Made by a program: the position numbers and the translations under genes. Source: Escarpia spicata (lineage: Eukaryota; Annelida; Polychaeta; Sabellida; Siboglinidae). From it: a DNA stretch of 64,000 nucleotides. Where the stretch lies: contig OZ023214.1 of the NCBI GenBank assembly GCA_963995525.1, positions 48,895,909-48,959,908 of the forward strand. The letters run 5' to 3'. The notes beneath the pieces were generated by a model that was not told where the DNA came from, did not search any database, and saw only the letters and a program-made list of their open reading frames with translations. This document shows, piece by piece, positions 45,401 to 54,149 of the stretch; within the stretch, counting starts at the first letter, position 1; each line of letters begins with the position of its first letter.

Positions 45401-48390
45401 TATGTTGGTGATTGCTGTAAATGTGATATTAAGTTATGCTGTGACCGTTCTTCACTGTAGAAATAATCCAGCTGTACCGATTGACACAGCCATGACTGAT
45501 TTATGTTAGTAGGATACAACCAGAGCTGGGACGTAACGAAGTACAAGTACTTCGTTACTGTACTTGAATAGAAAAGTTTACGTTTCGTGAGTAACGAAGT
45601 ACTTTTACTTTTAACGAAGTACAAATGTGTGTACTTTTCATAAATGTAACGAAGTATCCATAATTTATGCGTTAAAAATTTGGAGCTCAAAAAATATTAG
45701 TAACAAAAGATAATGCCTGAAGCCTGGAACTGGTTTCCCCCAGCATATATCTATCAATAGATATCAGCCGGAGCAACAACTGGTAGTCTTTTCTGATTGG
45801 CCTATCATTTCCATTACCAGGCATGATCACCAGGTGGCGTGAACATTGCCAAAATTATATGATGTCATTCGTGTTCAAAGATTTATCATGGAAGGATCAG
45901 CTGAAAACGTTTATTTGCAGCATCCATGGCCATACTTATCCAGTATGTTTGAGATTAAGTCAGTTCACGAGGCTACTGTTAAATTGATCTGTTTGTTGTG
46001 TGTGTCGATATGCCAGATCTGTTGATCACCTTCGAACCTTCCTTACACACGTGGTCGGTAAATTATTAGTGTTAGACCTACGCAGCTAAAAGGTATTCTT
46101 GCCTCATTTTTGCTGCAAATATATTACACCATAACACGTCATTATTTGTACAAAATGTGCAAGTGCATTTAATATGAACAAAATATGTTCTTAGATTTAG
46201 GTTCGAGCTATTAGTGACCTGAATAACGTCCCGAATTGTATTAGTAATAAACGCACGTCGAAATTCACACATTATCGCCCCAAAACATTCCCTTCACTGT
46301 GGCAATTTAAACTGCTAATGGTTACTCAGATTTATCTTAATAATAAAATAAGTATTATTAGGGCCTATAAATGTTGTTTATATGTATTCTTGGTTCATGT
46401 TTTCAATATTTTGTCTCACATATTGACCCCCAGGCCTGGTCGTAGACAATATTTAGTGTTCACTGTACACACTACTGAATAGGGTATTACCATTATTTTA
46501 TTTCTTTTGTCACTGTCTTGCGTAGTACTATGTACAGTTTGTTTGAGGAGCCAGCCACTGTATCCTGCTGAGGATCCTGTCCTGTTCAATAAAGTGTTTG
46601 TTTTGCACACTACTGAATTTACTTGTTTGTTTATAGTGAGTGATCATGTCAAAAGTTTTTTTTAATAAAAAGTACTTTTGCATTTACTTCAAGTACATTT
46701 GTTTACTTTTTACTTGTACTTCAAGTACAGTTTTCAAAAAGTACTTTTACTTGAGTAGCTTTTTCCAAAGTTACTTGTACTTTTACTCAAGTACAAAATA
46801 AATGTACTTGTTACAGCTCTGGATACAACAATGTAATGCAATCATCCTGCCATGGCTTCACATCTGACCGCTCGTGGTTTACTGCAGTTTGGCAATTTGT
46901 CTGGGATTAGAGAAAGGAAGAAGGCTAACATCCTTTTTCTCTGGGTTTACAAAGTGGTGGTAACAGACACTCGCTCACTCATTCACTGTCAGATAACCAG
47001 GCGGTCGTTGGGGCACCACTGATGACTTCCTGGCAACTCCCACTATCTCTTTGATTTTCTGCCTTCCTCTGGGAGGTGCCGAAGTTTAAGCCAGTCTACT
47101 CCTGGATGTTGTCTTCCCACCTCTTCCTCTGTTTGCCGCCCTGATGGTTTTTGCAAGACCAGTTGATCTATAGTAACGTGACCATGCCACTTTCGTTTCT
47201 TGACTGTCGACAGGAGATCTTCAAAGGATCCAATGACTTGCTTAACCAAACAAAGAGAAACATGACAAAACAGTAGACAGCCCGCAGTACCTGTATAATC
47301 CCATACTATCATTCTTTGTTACCGACAGAACCCTGACCCTGAGGAGAATGTGAAGCCTCCCTACAATGCCCAGGAGCTGGAGGACTGCGACATGTTCCCT
47401 CCAGATAGTGCTGTCATGCTGCGCATTGATGGCACATCACATGACGTCACACACCAGGTGAGATACACTACGTCATGTGACCACTCTCATCATGTGACAT
47501 GTCAGTTCTGTCCAACAGTTCAGCCTGGGCTCACTCAAACATATTCTTCGTTTAGCCATTTCTGGCCAGGCTTTTTGTTGTCGTTTATTTTCCCCAGTTG
47601 AAATTGGCAAATGATTTATAGTTATTTAGCCATTGATTAATGGACTTGCTTGTGGAACAGTAATGTCCTCTTAGTCATTTGTTATTGTCCCAATACATAA
47701 CTACTTTTCTGACGACATGACGCTAATGTCCATTATATAGTCAGTAATTTTTTTTTCTTCTGAAGTTCAGATGTTTGATTTTTAGATGATGGTGAATTTG
47801 GTCTGTTGGATATATTTTAAATAGTTAGCCAACACCATCATTTATACATTTCTGGAACATTCACAGTGGTTTACATAGACTGAAACCAGTTGTTATGATC
47901 TGGTGATTGATTCTCTTCATGTCCTTTGCAGGTGAATTTGGGCAGTCACCACCAGTGGCTCTTCAACTGCCTCTCCGACACAAAACGACCTAGCTTGTGC
48001 CTGCGTCATGACGTTGATGGACTGATCTGGCAGCCAACCAGTGAGAGCACACTGCCATGGGAACACGTCGCCACATTCAATGCACTCGGTTACGTGCTGG
48101 CTGCAAAACGGGACAAGAAGTTTGCGTCGTGTGCGTCCAATTTCTCATACGCGGTGGTGTGTGACTGTGTGCGTCATGTGTACGTATACTGGCAACCTGC
48201 TCCCGTACTCTCACCCCTACGCAACCGTAAGACTGGGCGCCAGGTGGCCGCCATTGCTAAGCAACAGCTGGTCAGTTTACAATCAGTGGACACCATCATG
48301 GGACTACAGGTCACAGATGACCGCATGTTTATCCTCGCAGGCAAGACGTTGTATGTCGTAAGGATGAGAACTTGTGAAGACGTGGCTTGA
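39290..48390 (+). CDS. NUDCD1: NUDCD1 (NudC domain-containing protein 1), exons 2-9; first coding exon not found
   Basis: Eight exons with GT-AG junctions join in phase: 39290-39444, 40384-40569, 41256-41454, 42878-43081, 44434-44647, 45185-45326, 47329-47457 and 47932-48390. They encode about 561 residues and end in TGA at 48388-48390. The product matches the NUDCD1 family along its length. Landmarks are [12 protein letters not shown] near the start, a CS/p23-like domain beginning [17 protein letters not shown], the conserved HLTSE ... [20 protein letters not shown] linker, and the C-terminal [16 protein letters not shown] and [16 protein letters not shown]. The human protein is about 583 residues, so roughly 40 N-terminal residues are missing. 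The CS domain is a co-chaperone-type fold, and the flanking parts are predicted beta-rich, propeller-like. Human NUDCD1 is associated with HSP90-type client handling and RNA helicase partners; that is family knowledge. MRPL52 lies downstream, convergent. The introns host several mobile elements. Confidence 0.93.
40130..40325. repeat. SINE-like dispersed repeat, copy 1
   Basis: The segment contains TATATAGCGCAGTATCCAGT, CAAGGCGCTTTACA and GGGAAGCATTCAGCCACGCT. A related stretch (GGGAAGCATCCAGCCACACT) is at about 51640-51715, and a fainter one, with CTCAAACCACTTTACACTT, at 48955-49080. Gene-poor repeats of this wording are common in marine invertebrates. I cannot define Pol III boxes with confidence. 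Confidence 0.5.
40384..40569 (+). CDS. NUDCD1: NUDCD1 exon (62 codons)
   Basis: The exon lies between TTGTGCAG and GTACGG, in phase 0 at both ends. It encodes [10 protein letters not shown], then [20 protein letters not shown], which corresponds to the human SIHFTSSTWVTLSDGTGRL region. Confidence 0.92.
41256..41454 (+). CDS. NUDCD1: NUDCD1 exon (middle of the N-terminal region)
   Basis: The acceptor is GACCACCAG and the donor is CCAG/GTACGA, with entry in phase 0 and exit in phase 1. It encodes [20 protein letters not shown], then [12 protein letters not shown]. This part of the family is less conserved, and the call rests mainly on position and on the LTWLTL strand. Confidence 0.85.
41900..42872 (+). 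repeat. 20-bp minisatellite in a NUDCD1 intron
   Basis: About 47 tandem units of CTGTGTGTTTGTTCTTCCAC occur, with 19-bp variants that lack one T and frequent CTGAGTG or TTTCTCC variants. The array ends only a few bases before the splice acceptor of the 42878 exon, so the last units form its pyrimidine-rich tract. The unit lacks stop codons on either strand, which produces long spurious ORFs in several frames. Copy number is likely polymorphic. Confidence 0.97.
42878..43081 (+). CDS. NUDCD1: NUDCD1 exon preceding the CS domain
   Basis: The exon begins after GACAGCAG and ends GAAG/GTGTGT, in phase 1 at both sides. A second AG three bases earlier (42873-42874) gives a NAGNAG choice that would add one alanine. 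It encodes [11 protein letters not shown], then [20 protein letters not shown] and an acidic [12 protein letters not shown] stretch, matching the family's link into the CS domain. Confidence 0.88.
43158..43828. mobile_element. Foldback element flanked by TTAA (piggyBac-type target)
   Basis: The 671-bp element is a long imperfect inverted repeat. The left end GG(G)TA-CCACTACTCGAAAACG is mirrored at the right end, and inner arms such as CAAAGGAGTATTCTAGC and its complement also pair. TTAA stands at both ends (43154-43157 and 43829-43832), the target duplication used by piggyBac-type elements. It lies in the NUDCD1 intron, would form a large hairpin in the transcript and has no ORF. Confidence 0.85.
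44434..44647 (+). CDS. NUDCD1: NUDCD1 exon encoding the CS (p23-like) domain
   Basis: The acceptor is GTTGCCAG and the donor is ACAG/GTAGGG, with entry in phase 1 and exit in phase 2. It encodes [17 protein letters not shown], then [19 protein letters not shown] and [16 protein letters not shown]. This is the WxQT-DD...V.I.LP strand order and closing W-x-L of CS domains and the strongest single diagnostic of the gene. Confidence 0.95.
45185..45326 (+). CDS. NUDCD1: NUDCD1 exon after the CS domain
   Basis: The acceptor is CTCCTTGCAG and the donor is ATGG/GTATGC. It encodes [20 protein letters not shown], then [14 protein letters not shown], matching the conserved LEISLIK...WPELV.GD and ERLMHLTSE of the family. 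Confidence 0.93.
45521..46821. mobile_element. Non-autonomous hAT-type element with a perfect 8-bp TSD
   Basis: The 1301-bp element is flanked by GATACAAC on both sides (45513-45520 and 46822-46829). Its termini are CAGAGCTG and CAGCTCTG. Sub-terminal regions are rich in AAGTAC and TACTT words in opposite orientation. The 8-bp duplication and the CAG-GCTG type ends indicate the hAT superfamily. No transposase ORF is present. It is inserted in the 2-kb NUDCD1 intron. Confidence 0.9.
47329..47457 (+). CDS. NUDCD1: NUDCD1 exon (43 codons)
   Basis: The exon lies between TTACCGACAG and GTGAGA, in phase 0 at both ends. It encodes [20 protein letters not shown] followed by DMF...[12 protein letters not shown], a near-exact family signature (NP-PD-E-PPCNAQELEECD in human). 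Confidence 0.95.
47932..48390 (+). CDS. NUDCD1: NUDCD1 terminal coding exon
   Basis: The acceptor is CCTTTGCAG. The exon encodes the C-terminal region, with [64 protein letters not shown] and [18 protein letters not shown], ending in TGA at 48388-48390. No canonical AATAAA lies shortly downstream; AATAAG near 48502 is a possible variant signal. Confidence 0.95.
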   Translation: MNLGSHHQWLFNCLSDTKRPSLCLRHDVDGLIWQPTSESTLPWEHVATFNALGYVLAAKRDKKFASCASNFSYAVVCDCVRHVYVYWQPAPVLSPLRNRKTGRQVAAIAKQQLVSLQSVDTIMGLQVTDDRMFILAGKTLYVVRMRTCEDVA

Positions 48391-50002
48391 GATCATGCCG
48401 TGGGGTGGATGTGTGTTCTTTTAGAACTGCCAAGACACTGCCGAGATGGTGGTGGCTAAGTGGAGGGAGAAAGTGTTCATACTGACTTGTTTTTTGTGAC
48501 AGAATAAGATTTCATTCGTAAATGTGGTATTGTTACAACATTCCTGTTTCAAGTCATCTGTGTGAATATTGCATATATTATACATACAAGTAAAGCAGCC
48601 ACTGCTGCCCTGAATGCCAGAGTAAGTAGAGGAACCACTAAGTCAAGTAAGATGTTCATCCCTGTTGGAACTTTCATAATAGGTACCAAAGTTCGTGCTG
48701 TATTTCAATGCATATGTTGGTGTATGTGTATATTAGGTGCATAGTTTTGACATATACTGCTATAAATGTTCATCTTGTCAAGATACTGTTTTCACAAGTT
48801 GCTTAATAATTTCTAGATGAATACAATTTCAAGAATGGTAAATTGTTGCTTGTTGAAATCATTTTGTAATCAATTGCAAAGAATTGTAGTTAAATTCCAA
48901 AGTATGATATGTGTAGCATCTTTTTTAAATATATCTGTATTCAGACCATAAAACTGCTCAAACCACTTTACACTTCACTGCCAAGAAAGACCCCTCCCTT
49001 CTATGATGCATCAGATCAGACACCCTCAGCAGTATTCAGAGTTCATGTACAGTAGACAGTAGCCTAGTACCCAATGTCAGTCAGTACTCCCTGGCAGATC
49101 GCTTGCCAAACCTCTGAAGATAAACTCGGCCAATAATATCGCTTGCCGTAAAATTCCAGTGGTCTTCATGGACTGTTTGGGCAGTAAACGTAAATTACTA
49201 TTTGAATACACAATACCACTTAGCAGCTCGTGAGAATGGTCAAATGCGTAATTATACTGGGATTCCTGGAAATTGGGTGCAAGTCGGACGAGTGTCTGCA
49301 CTGTTCTCGCGGGTGGTACAGTAAAGCCAATTACGAGTTTGATTCCGCCAACTTCCATACAATGCGTAAGAAATCTGTCAGGGGTAGTGTACGTAGTCAC
49401 AGCCCTGGCCTGCGAGGTTGGTGTTAACTCGCAAAATTGTGAATTGGTTTTGTACTTTTCATTAAACAGATCATAAGTTTTGAAATTATACCTCAGTTGT
49501 TGAAATATCTTCAGTAGTTTTTATTTATTGCTAAAATTGAAGGAAACTTTAAAAACCAACATTTTGAGAAATGAAATATTTTTGTCATACTCTTGTTTTT
49601 TTCATGGGTTTGTAAATGCATCTATTTGATTAGTTTTTGATCAATTTTGTTGAGGTAAATACACTGCACATTGAAAGATGAGACTGTAAGGAACACATTT
49701 ATGTCAAAATCACGAAATTTTTTGGACATGACCTAAACAGACATTTAGGGTTAATGTGCATAATAGCCACTTCACTGGGGCGGGTCTCATTTATGTCATG
49801 TAAGACTTGAACAAGCCTAGTAATATCACAAGCCAGATTGAGAATGACACACGACAGTATTTAATGGTGGGTAAAAATACAGGTAAGACAATACACATTC
49901 GTTAGGCTTGGATATCATACAGCATGCCACAGGTACCACTGAATTCTCCAGTGATGAATATTATTGTGAAGGATGATGGCACAGCAGTGTTCTATTGGTC
50001 TG
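48391..50002. other. Intergenic region between the convergent NUDCD1 and MRPL52 genes
   Basis: The 1.6 kb between the two stop codons is AT-rich and should contain both 3' untranslated regions. Part of it (48955-49080) resembles the SINE-like repeat. Short ORFs here look random. Confidence 0.6.
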
Positions 50003-50128
50003 TCATGACATTCTTGGTTTGAGTTTGCGACTGATCAATCTGTTCCGTTCCTCCTCTTCCAGTTTCTGTTTTCTTGCATAATTTTTCTTGGCAAATTTCA
50101 TTTCATCAATCAGTTCAACCACTCGTTT
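50003..50128 (-). CDS. MRPL52: MRPL52 terminal exon
   Basis: The acceptor is AATGTTACAG. The exon encodes KRVVELIDEMKFAKKNYARK, then QKLEEEERNRLI and a basic end ...KPRMS, with TGA at 50005-50003. It matches the helical RRVV-L--EM start and Q/E-rich tail of the family. Confidence 0.92.
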   Translation of the reverse strand, partial: KRVVELIDEMKFAKKNYARKQKLEEEERNRLISRKLKPRMS

Positions 50129-51934
50129 CTGTAACATTGAATAAAAATACACAATAATTTGTTTGGCAATTCATACAATGTCCTGCACATTTTGTTTCTT
50201 AAAGAGCACTAAAAGTACCACACAAAAGAAATATATTTCTGGATATATAATACAGTAAATTATCATATCAAGTATGCGTGTGTTGCAAAATTACTGTAAT
50301 GAGCATCCTACTAAACACAAAAAATTACATAATTTGTAAATACCCTGGACAGGTGCTCCCACAATTTAGCTACTCTTACAATAGCATTCCAGATATAAAC
50401 TAGGTCATTCCATACCAGACTGAATATGAATTAATATATATTTAATTTTGTTGTCTTTATTTTATTACCTATAAATATAATTATATTGCTTTACATCTAT
50501 TCCAAGAAAGTAATACGAACAGCCAATAATGTTGACTGAATAAAAAGGGCATTATGAGAGTTAATTGTATAATTATATTTGTTTGTAATTATACAGTATT
50601 CCAACTGTGAGATAAAATGCGAGCATGTTTACCGCGCAGTCCCTGTGTCTCTCTCTTCGAGTTATTTCTCGTCGACCCAGTGGAGCTGGTCGACCATCTG
50701 AAACATGCCAAGAATACTTCAGATATATGTACACAGACTGCTTGTTTTTAGAAACATGAAAATAGCATATTACTGTGTTACTGAATATTATCAGTTCCCA
50801 GCCAAACTTCAGAAAAAACCTTAGTCAATCTTAAATATTATAATTTGTGTACAGAACACTATACATTAGATTATCCACACATACATATACTGCCCCTTAA
50901 CCTAATTCTAAATAAGGTATATTTCAAGGAATGATAATCTGACATAAATATTATATGTAGAACACAAATTTTACCTCATCAACACCGCAAAGTAGGTTTA
51001 TTGTTTTGAAAGATATGCTATTTTATTTTATAGATTATTCCGAGTAAACATACTGCTATATGTATTTGTTTACATACCTGCATATGACCAATCAGGAATA
51101 TCAACTAGTGGACCATATTCATTGCCAGTGGCACTCATTCCTTGTCTGCAAAACAACAAGTGTGACCAATGGTGAGGAATCGGAACAATTACATCATACA
51201 AAGGCCTTTTCATTCCAACAAAATATATTTGTTTCTTATGTGTTTTTCTCATTCCACAATGCAGTAATTTATTTTTGCTGGTAGACCCAGTGTACAGTCC
51301 CATGAGGAGAAACAGAGATTACACCACCATGGCGCTTTGGCGATAATTGTATGCATGCATAAAGCTGATGATTAGCTTAGTAAAATATCAAAGCAAATAT
51401 AAGCCGTTGCATACAATATAGATTAGAAGATTGATTGACATAGCCATGCAAAAACATTATTTACTTCTTGTAATAAACATTACAAAACATACAAACAAAT
51501 GAATTGGTCTTAGGGACTAAAATAGTTGTAAGTATCTGTTCCTGTGGACAATTCCTCTGTGCACACCAAAGGTTCAAAACCCACATCTAGTACTACAGTC
51601 CACCAGAAACAAATACACCCACAAAATGTTGGTTGGCAGACATCTTCTCTCTTGGGAAGCATCCAGCCACACTGGTAAACTGCATGAATACTATTTGTTC
51701 ACAAATGACAACTATTGTCTCATTTATCCAGCTGATGCAGTGTAACAAATTAAATTAGTCTGACAGCTCCAAATATCAGTATGAAGTTTTGAACCCACTT
51801 CCTTTTGGTGAACTATGAACACAAAAAACTTGTACCAACTTACTCCAAGCGCCACTTGCCACCTGCGAATGCTGCACTGCTGGTCCTGAATGCTCTGTGA
51901 CTGCATTGACAACCGACCTCCCATGCCAGGCTCA
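50003..51934 (-). CDS. MRPL52: MRPL52 (mitochondrial ribosomal protein mL52), exons 2-5
   Basis: Four minus-strand exons join in phase: 51934-51844, 51145-51078, 50697-50633 and 50128-50003. They encode a basic protein of about 116 residues, plus a start exon still to be placed. Key matches to the mL52 family are FAGGKWRLEQG, then EYGPL-DIPDWSYADGRPAP across the second splice junction, and a C-terminal basic, helical RRVV..M tail rich in K, R, Q and E. The human protein is 123 residues; with the candidate first exon at 53571-53553 this one would be 122. The protein belongs to the large subunit of the mitochondrial ribosome. The exon at 51934-51844 supplies the presequence-like HRAFRTSSAAFAG. 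The gene is convergent with NUDCD1. Confidence 0.93.
50633..50697 (-). CDS. MRPL52: MRPL52 exon encoding DGRPAPLGRRE
   Basis: The acceptor is TGTTTCAG and the donor is GCG/GTAAAC. The first two bases complete the D of ADGRPAP; the rest is basic (GRREITRRERHRDCA). It ends in phase 0. Confidence 0.92.
51078..51145 (-). CDS. MRPL52: MRPL52 exon encoding the YGPL-DIPDWSYA signature
   Basis: The acceptor is TTTTGCAG and the donor is GCAG/GTATGT. The 68-base exon encodes QGMSATGNEYGPL, then VDIPDWSYA. This is the most conserved block of mL52. Confidence 0.93.
51640..51715. repeat. SINE-like dispersed repeat, copy 2
   Basis: It shares CTTGGGAAGCATCCAGCCAC and the following CTGCATGAATACTATT-type tail with the copy at 40130-40325, with about one difference in five bases by eye. 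It lies in an MRPL52 intron. Confidence 0.45.
51844..51934 (-). CDS. MRPL52: MRPL52 exon with mitochondrial presequence region
   Basis: On the minus strand the acceptor is CCTTGCAG and the donor GTAAGT. Entry is in phase 1 and exit in phase 2. It encodes SLAWEVGCQCSHRAFRTSSA, then AFAGGKWRL; AGGKWRL aligns with AGGQWRL of the human protein. There is no in-frame ATG, so an upstream start exon is required. Confidence 0.85.
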
Positions 51935-52166
51935 CTGCAAGGTACAACAACTTATGCTGTCATCATACATCACTGGTAGAAATAGATGTGATAACATCAA
52001 CAGGCAAACATCACATGCAGAATTGCAGAATACTGCCACAAAAATCTGGAGTAGCTTAACTTATGTCATGCAGGTGTTGTAATGCTCTTTAGTCTTACAA
52101 CTTACGCATTTTTACATATTACTTCCCACCCATTTGCAGAAACAATGTTCAAACACAAACTATTTA

Positions 52167-52780
52167 CAGGGATGGCACGTTTCTGCCCTCATGATAGAAA
52201 CCAAGCGACAGAAATACTTTCTATCCGTGTGGCAGAAATCCCCTTCTCCCCTAGTTTCTGCCCTGAGGGCAGAAACTCCTAAAAATTTCATATTTTAAAC
52301 ATATTTATTTTACTGTCAATATCAACATTCCTGTTTCCTTCTTACACCATGACTGTGTCATCTTGTGGTGACAGCCCCAACAAGTTACTAAAACACAGAC
52401 AGCTAGATAGTGTTGTAAGCTCCACCAACCACTCAAACAATAGCAAACTCTAGCAGCTAGCCTACTTAGTTGGATATAGCAGTGGCCAGGTGCTTCAAAA
52501 CCAAGCACTGCAAGGCTGAAACAAAAGTATGTTATTATACAAATGTACTCATGTGAATGTATTCGTACTTTTACTCAGATTGCACATACACAGGTACAGA
52601 AAGATATTGACAACATATTATACAAAACAGTCGCAATTTCCTACAAATGGCATGTATTCCCTGGTTGTTGCCATTTCTGCCGGGCAGAAACAGTTTCTGC
52701 CAGGGAGAAATACCTTTCTCCCCTATTTCTGCCCTAGGCATAGCAGAAATACCTTTCTGCCCGACAGATAACCAATCCTG
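52167..52780. mobile_element. hAT-like MITE with near-perfect 8-bp TSD
   Basis: The 614-bp element lies between ACTATTTA (52159-52166) and GCTATTTA (52781-52788). Its ends are CAGGGATGG and CCAATCCTG, an imperfect inverted pair. Sub-terminal zones on both sides contain many TTTCTGCC/GGCAGAAA palindromes. No transposase. The TSD length and CAGG ends fit a hAT derivative. Confidence 0.75.
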
Positions 52781-52788
52781 GCTATTTA

Positions 52789-53552
52789 AAAGGTTACTAG
52801 CAAAGAAGAGCTGTTCAAGAGGATAATTGGTATATGAGGTAGATGTATTCAGCACTATATCAGCAGATGACACGGTTGACCGAGGCACTAATATGAGCAC
52901 ATCTAGAGGGAAAACTTGGTTACAAAATTAATAGCCAAGGCCCACGTTGTTGAAATGATATGATGTCAATTCATAAGTCGTAACATTTAACACATCGCGT
53001 TATCAAATTTAGAACAACAATATAGTTATAACGACAACATCGAGGTGGCCCATATTCTACACAAGTGCTGGGGGTTTAAATTAAAATGTATTTTTCGGAT
53101 ACAGGGGGTGCACGGGTCAATGCCATAGCAATAGGGAGGTGGGCAACTGGAGGTTTTTGTCGAGCCTAAACACATTTAAATCAATCAATCCTTGCAATAC
53201 TACGAGATATGCATTAACTACTAACTAGACTAGTAAGCAATGATTATCAACTATTGAATGACCCTCCGCCGTAGTGACGTGAGCGATAATAAAGGTACAA
53301 GCCTTCATTTACAATCACGTGTACCTTAAACGCTGTTTTAACACTGTATGAGACATTCACACACAGTTTCTACGAATGTTTACTGATAGCGTACCTATCT
53401 GTTTCATATATATCATTATGTGTTTGTATATTTTCTAGCCGTGGACACTACGACCTCTCACTTCGAAACTTCAGCCCTTGGAGTTTCACGTAACGCCCTC
53501 TATCTTATTTGTATGAACGAAATCGCCAGACGACGCGACGCGAAAATTCTAC
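52789..53552. other. Non-coding sequence between hAT-like element and candidate MRPL52 start
   Basis: It is mostly AT-rich. A stretch near 53020-53070 (GCCCATATTCTACACAAGTG) resembles 34895-34945, another copy of a dispersed repeat. I see no ORF of note. Confidence 0.4.
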
Positions 53553-53571
53553 AGAGACCGCCACCGTTCAT
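53553..53571 (-). CDS. MRPL52: Candidate MRPL52 first coding exon (19 bases)
   Basis: A minus-strand ATG at 53571 starts MNGGGL, then a GT (GTAGAA) lies at the phase needed to join the 51934 exon, giving an overall length of 122 residues. Without splicing, the same frame continues as LCRIFASRRLAISF, itself presequence-like, to a stop. The donor is weak, so the call rests on phase and length only. Confidence 0.3.
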
Positions 53572-54149
53572 AGTTTTATGTTTTCACAAACGCAGACTGA
53601 GAACATTATTATTTATTCGAGTCAGTTGATCTGGTTTTCATCATGGTGTACATAATTTGTAGGCATTTACGTGTTAGTGTTTTGTGTTTATCTTTGATAC
53701 ATCTCTGATTGTGCATGCATGGTTTCCGGGGATTTAGGCGCAAACGAAATTATTATTTATTATTATTATATTATTATTGAAACAGCTCCAACCATATTAT
53801 TATTATTTGAATTTATCCTACTCCAACAACACTAAGTCTAAGGCACAGCTGGGTTACCCTGACTTTGCACAACGAGAAAAACACCTTTTAATAGCATGGT
53901 CTAGATAGTTAAAGCCGCTTCTGGATCAAATTCAAAGTCAACAGAGATTAATTTTATTTAAACATTCATTATGCCCTTTGATAGCTACAATGTTACTATA
54001 TAATACCAAGCTGTAAGTTAGCACGTTCTTGTCCGCCAGCGGCCGGTAACGTGAATGCCACAGGTAGTGCTGGCGCCTAGCTAAGATCCCTCCCACCGGC
54101 GACTCGAGTGAAGTTTAAAAAAACAATACATATAATTTATAAACATCTG
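53572..54149. other. Putative MRPL52 upstream region and simple TTA repeats
   Basis: It contains ATT/TTA runs at about 53745-53815 and no recognisable gene. If the candidate start exon is right, the promoter lies within the first few hundred bases. Confidence 0.35.

Noticed and set aside
48041..48361. 106-codon ORF inside the last NUDCD1 exon
   Set aside because: It is an alternative frame of a well-supported coding exon.
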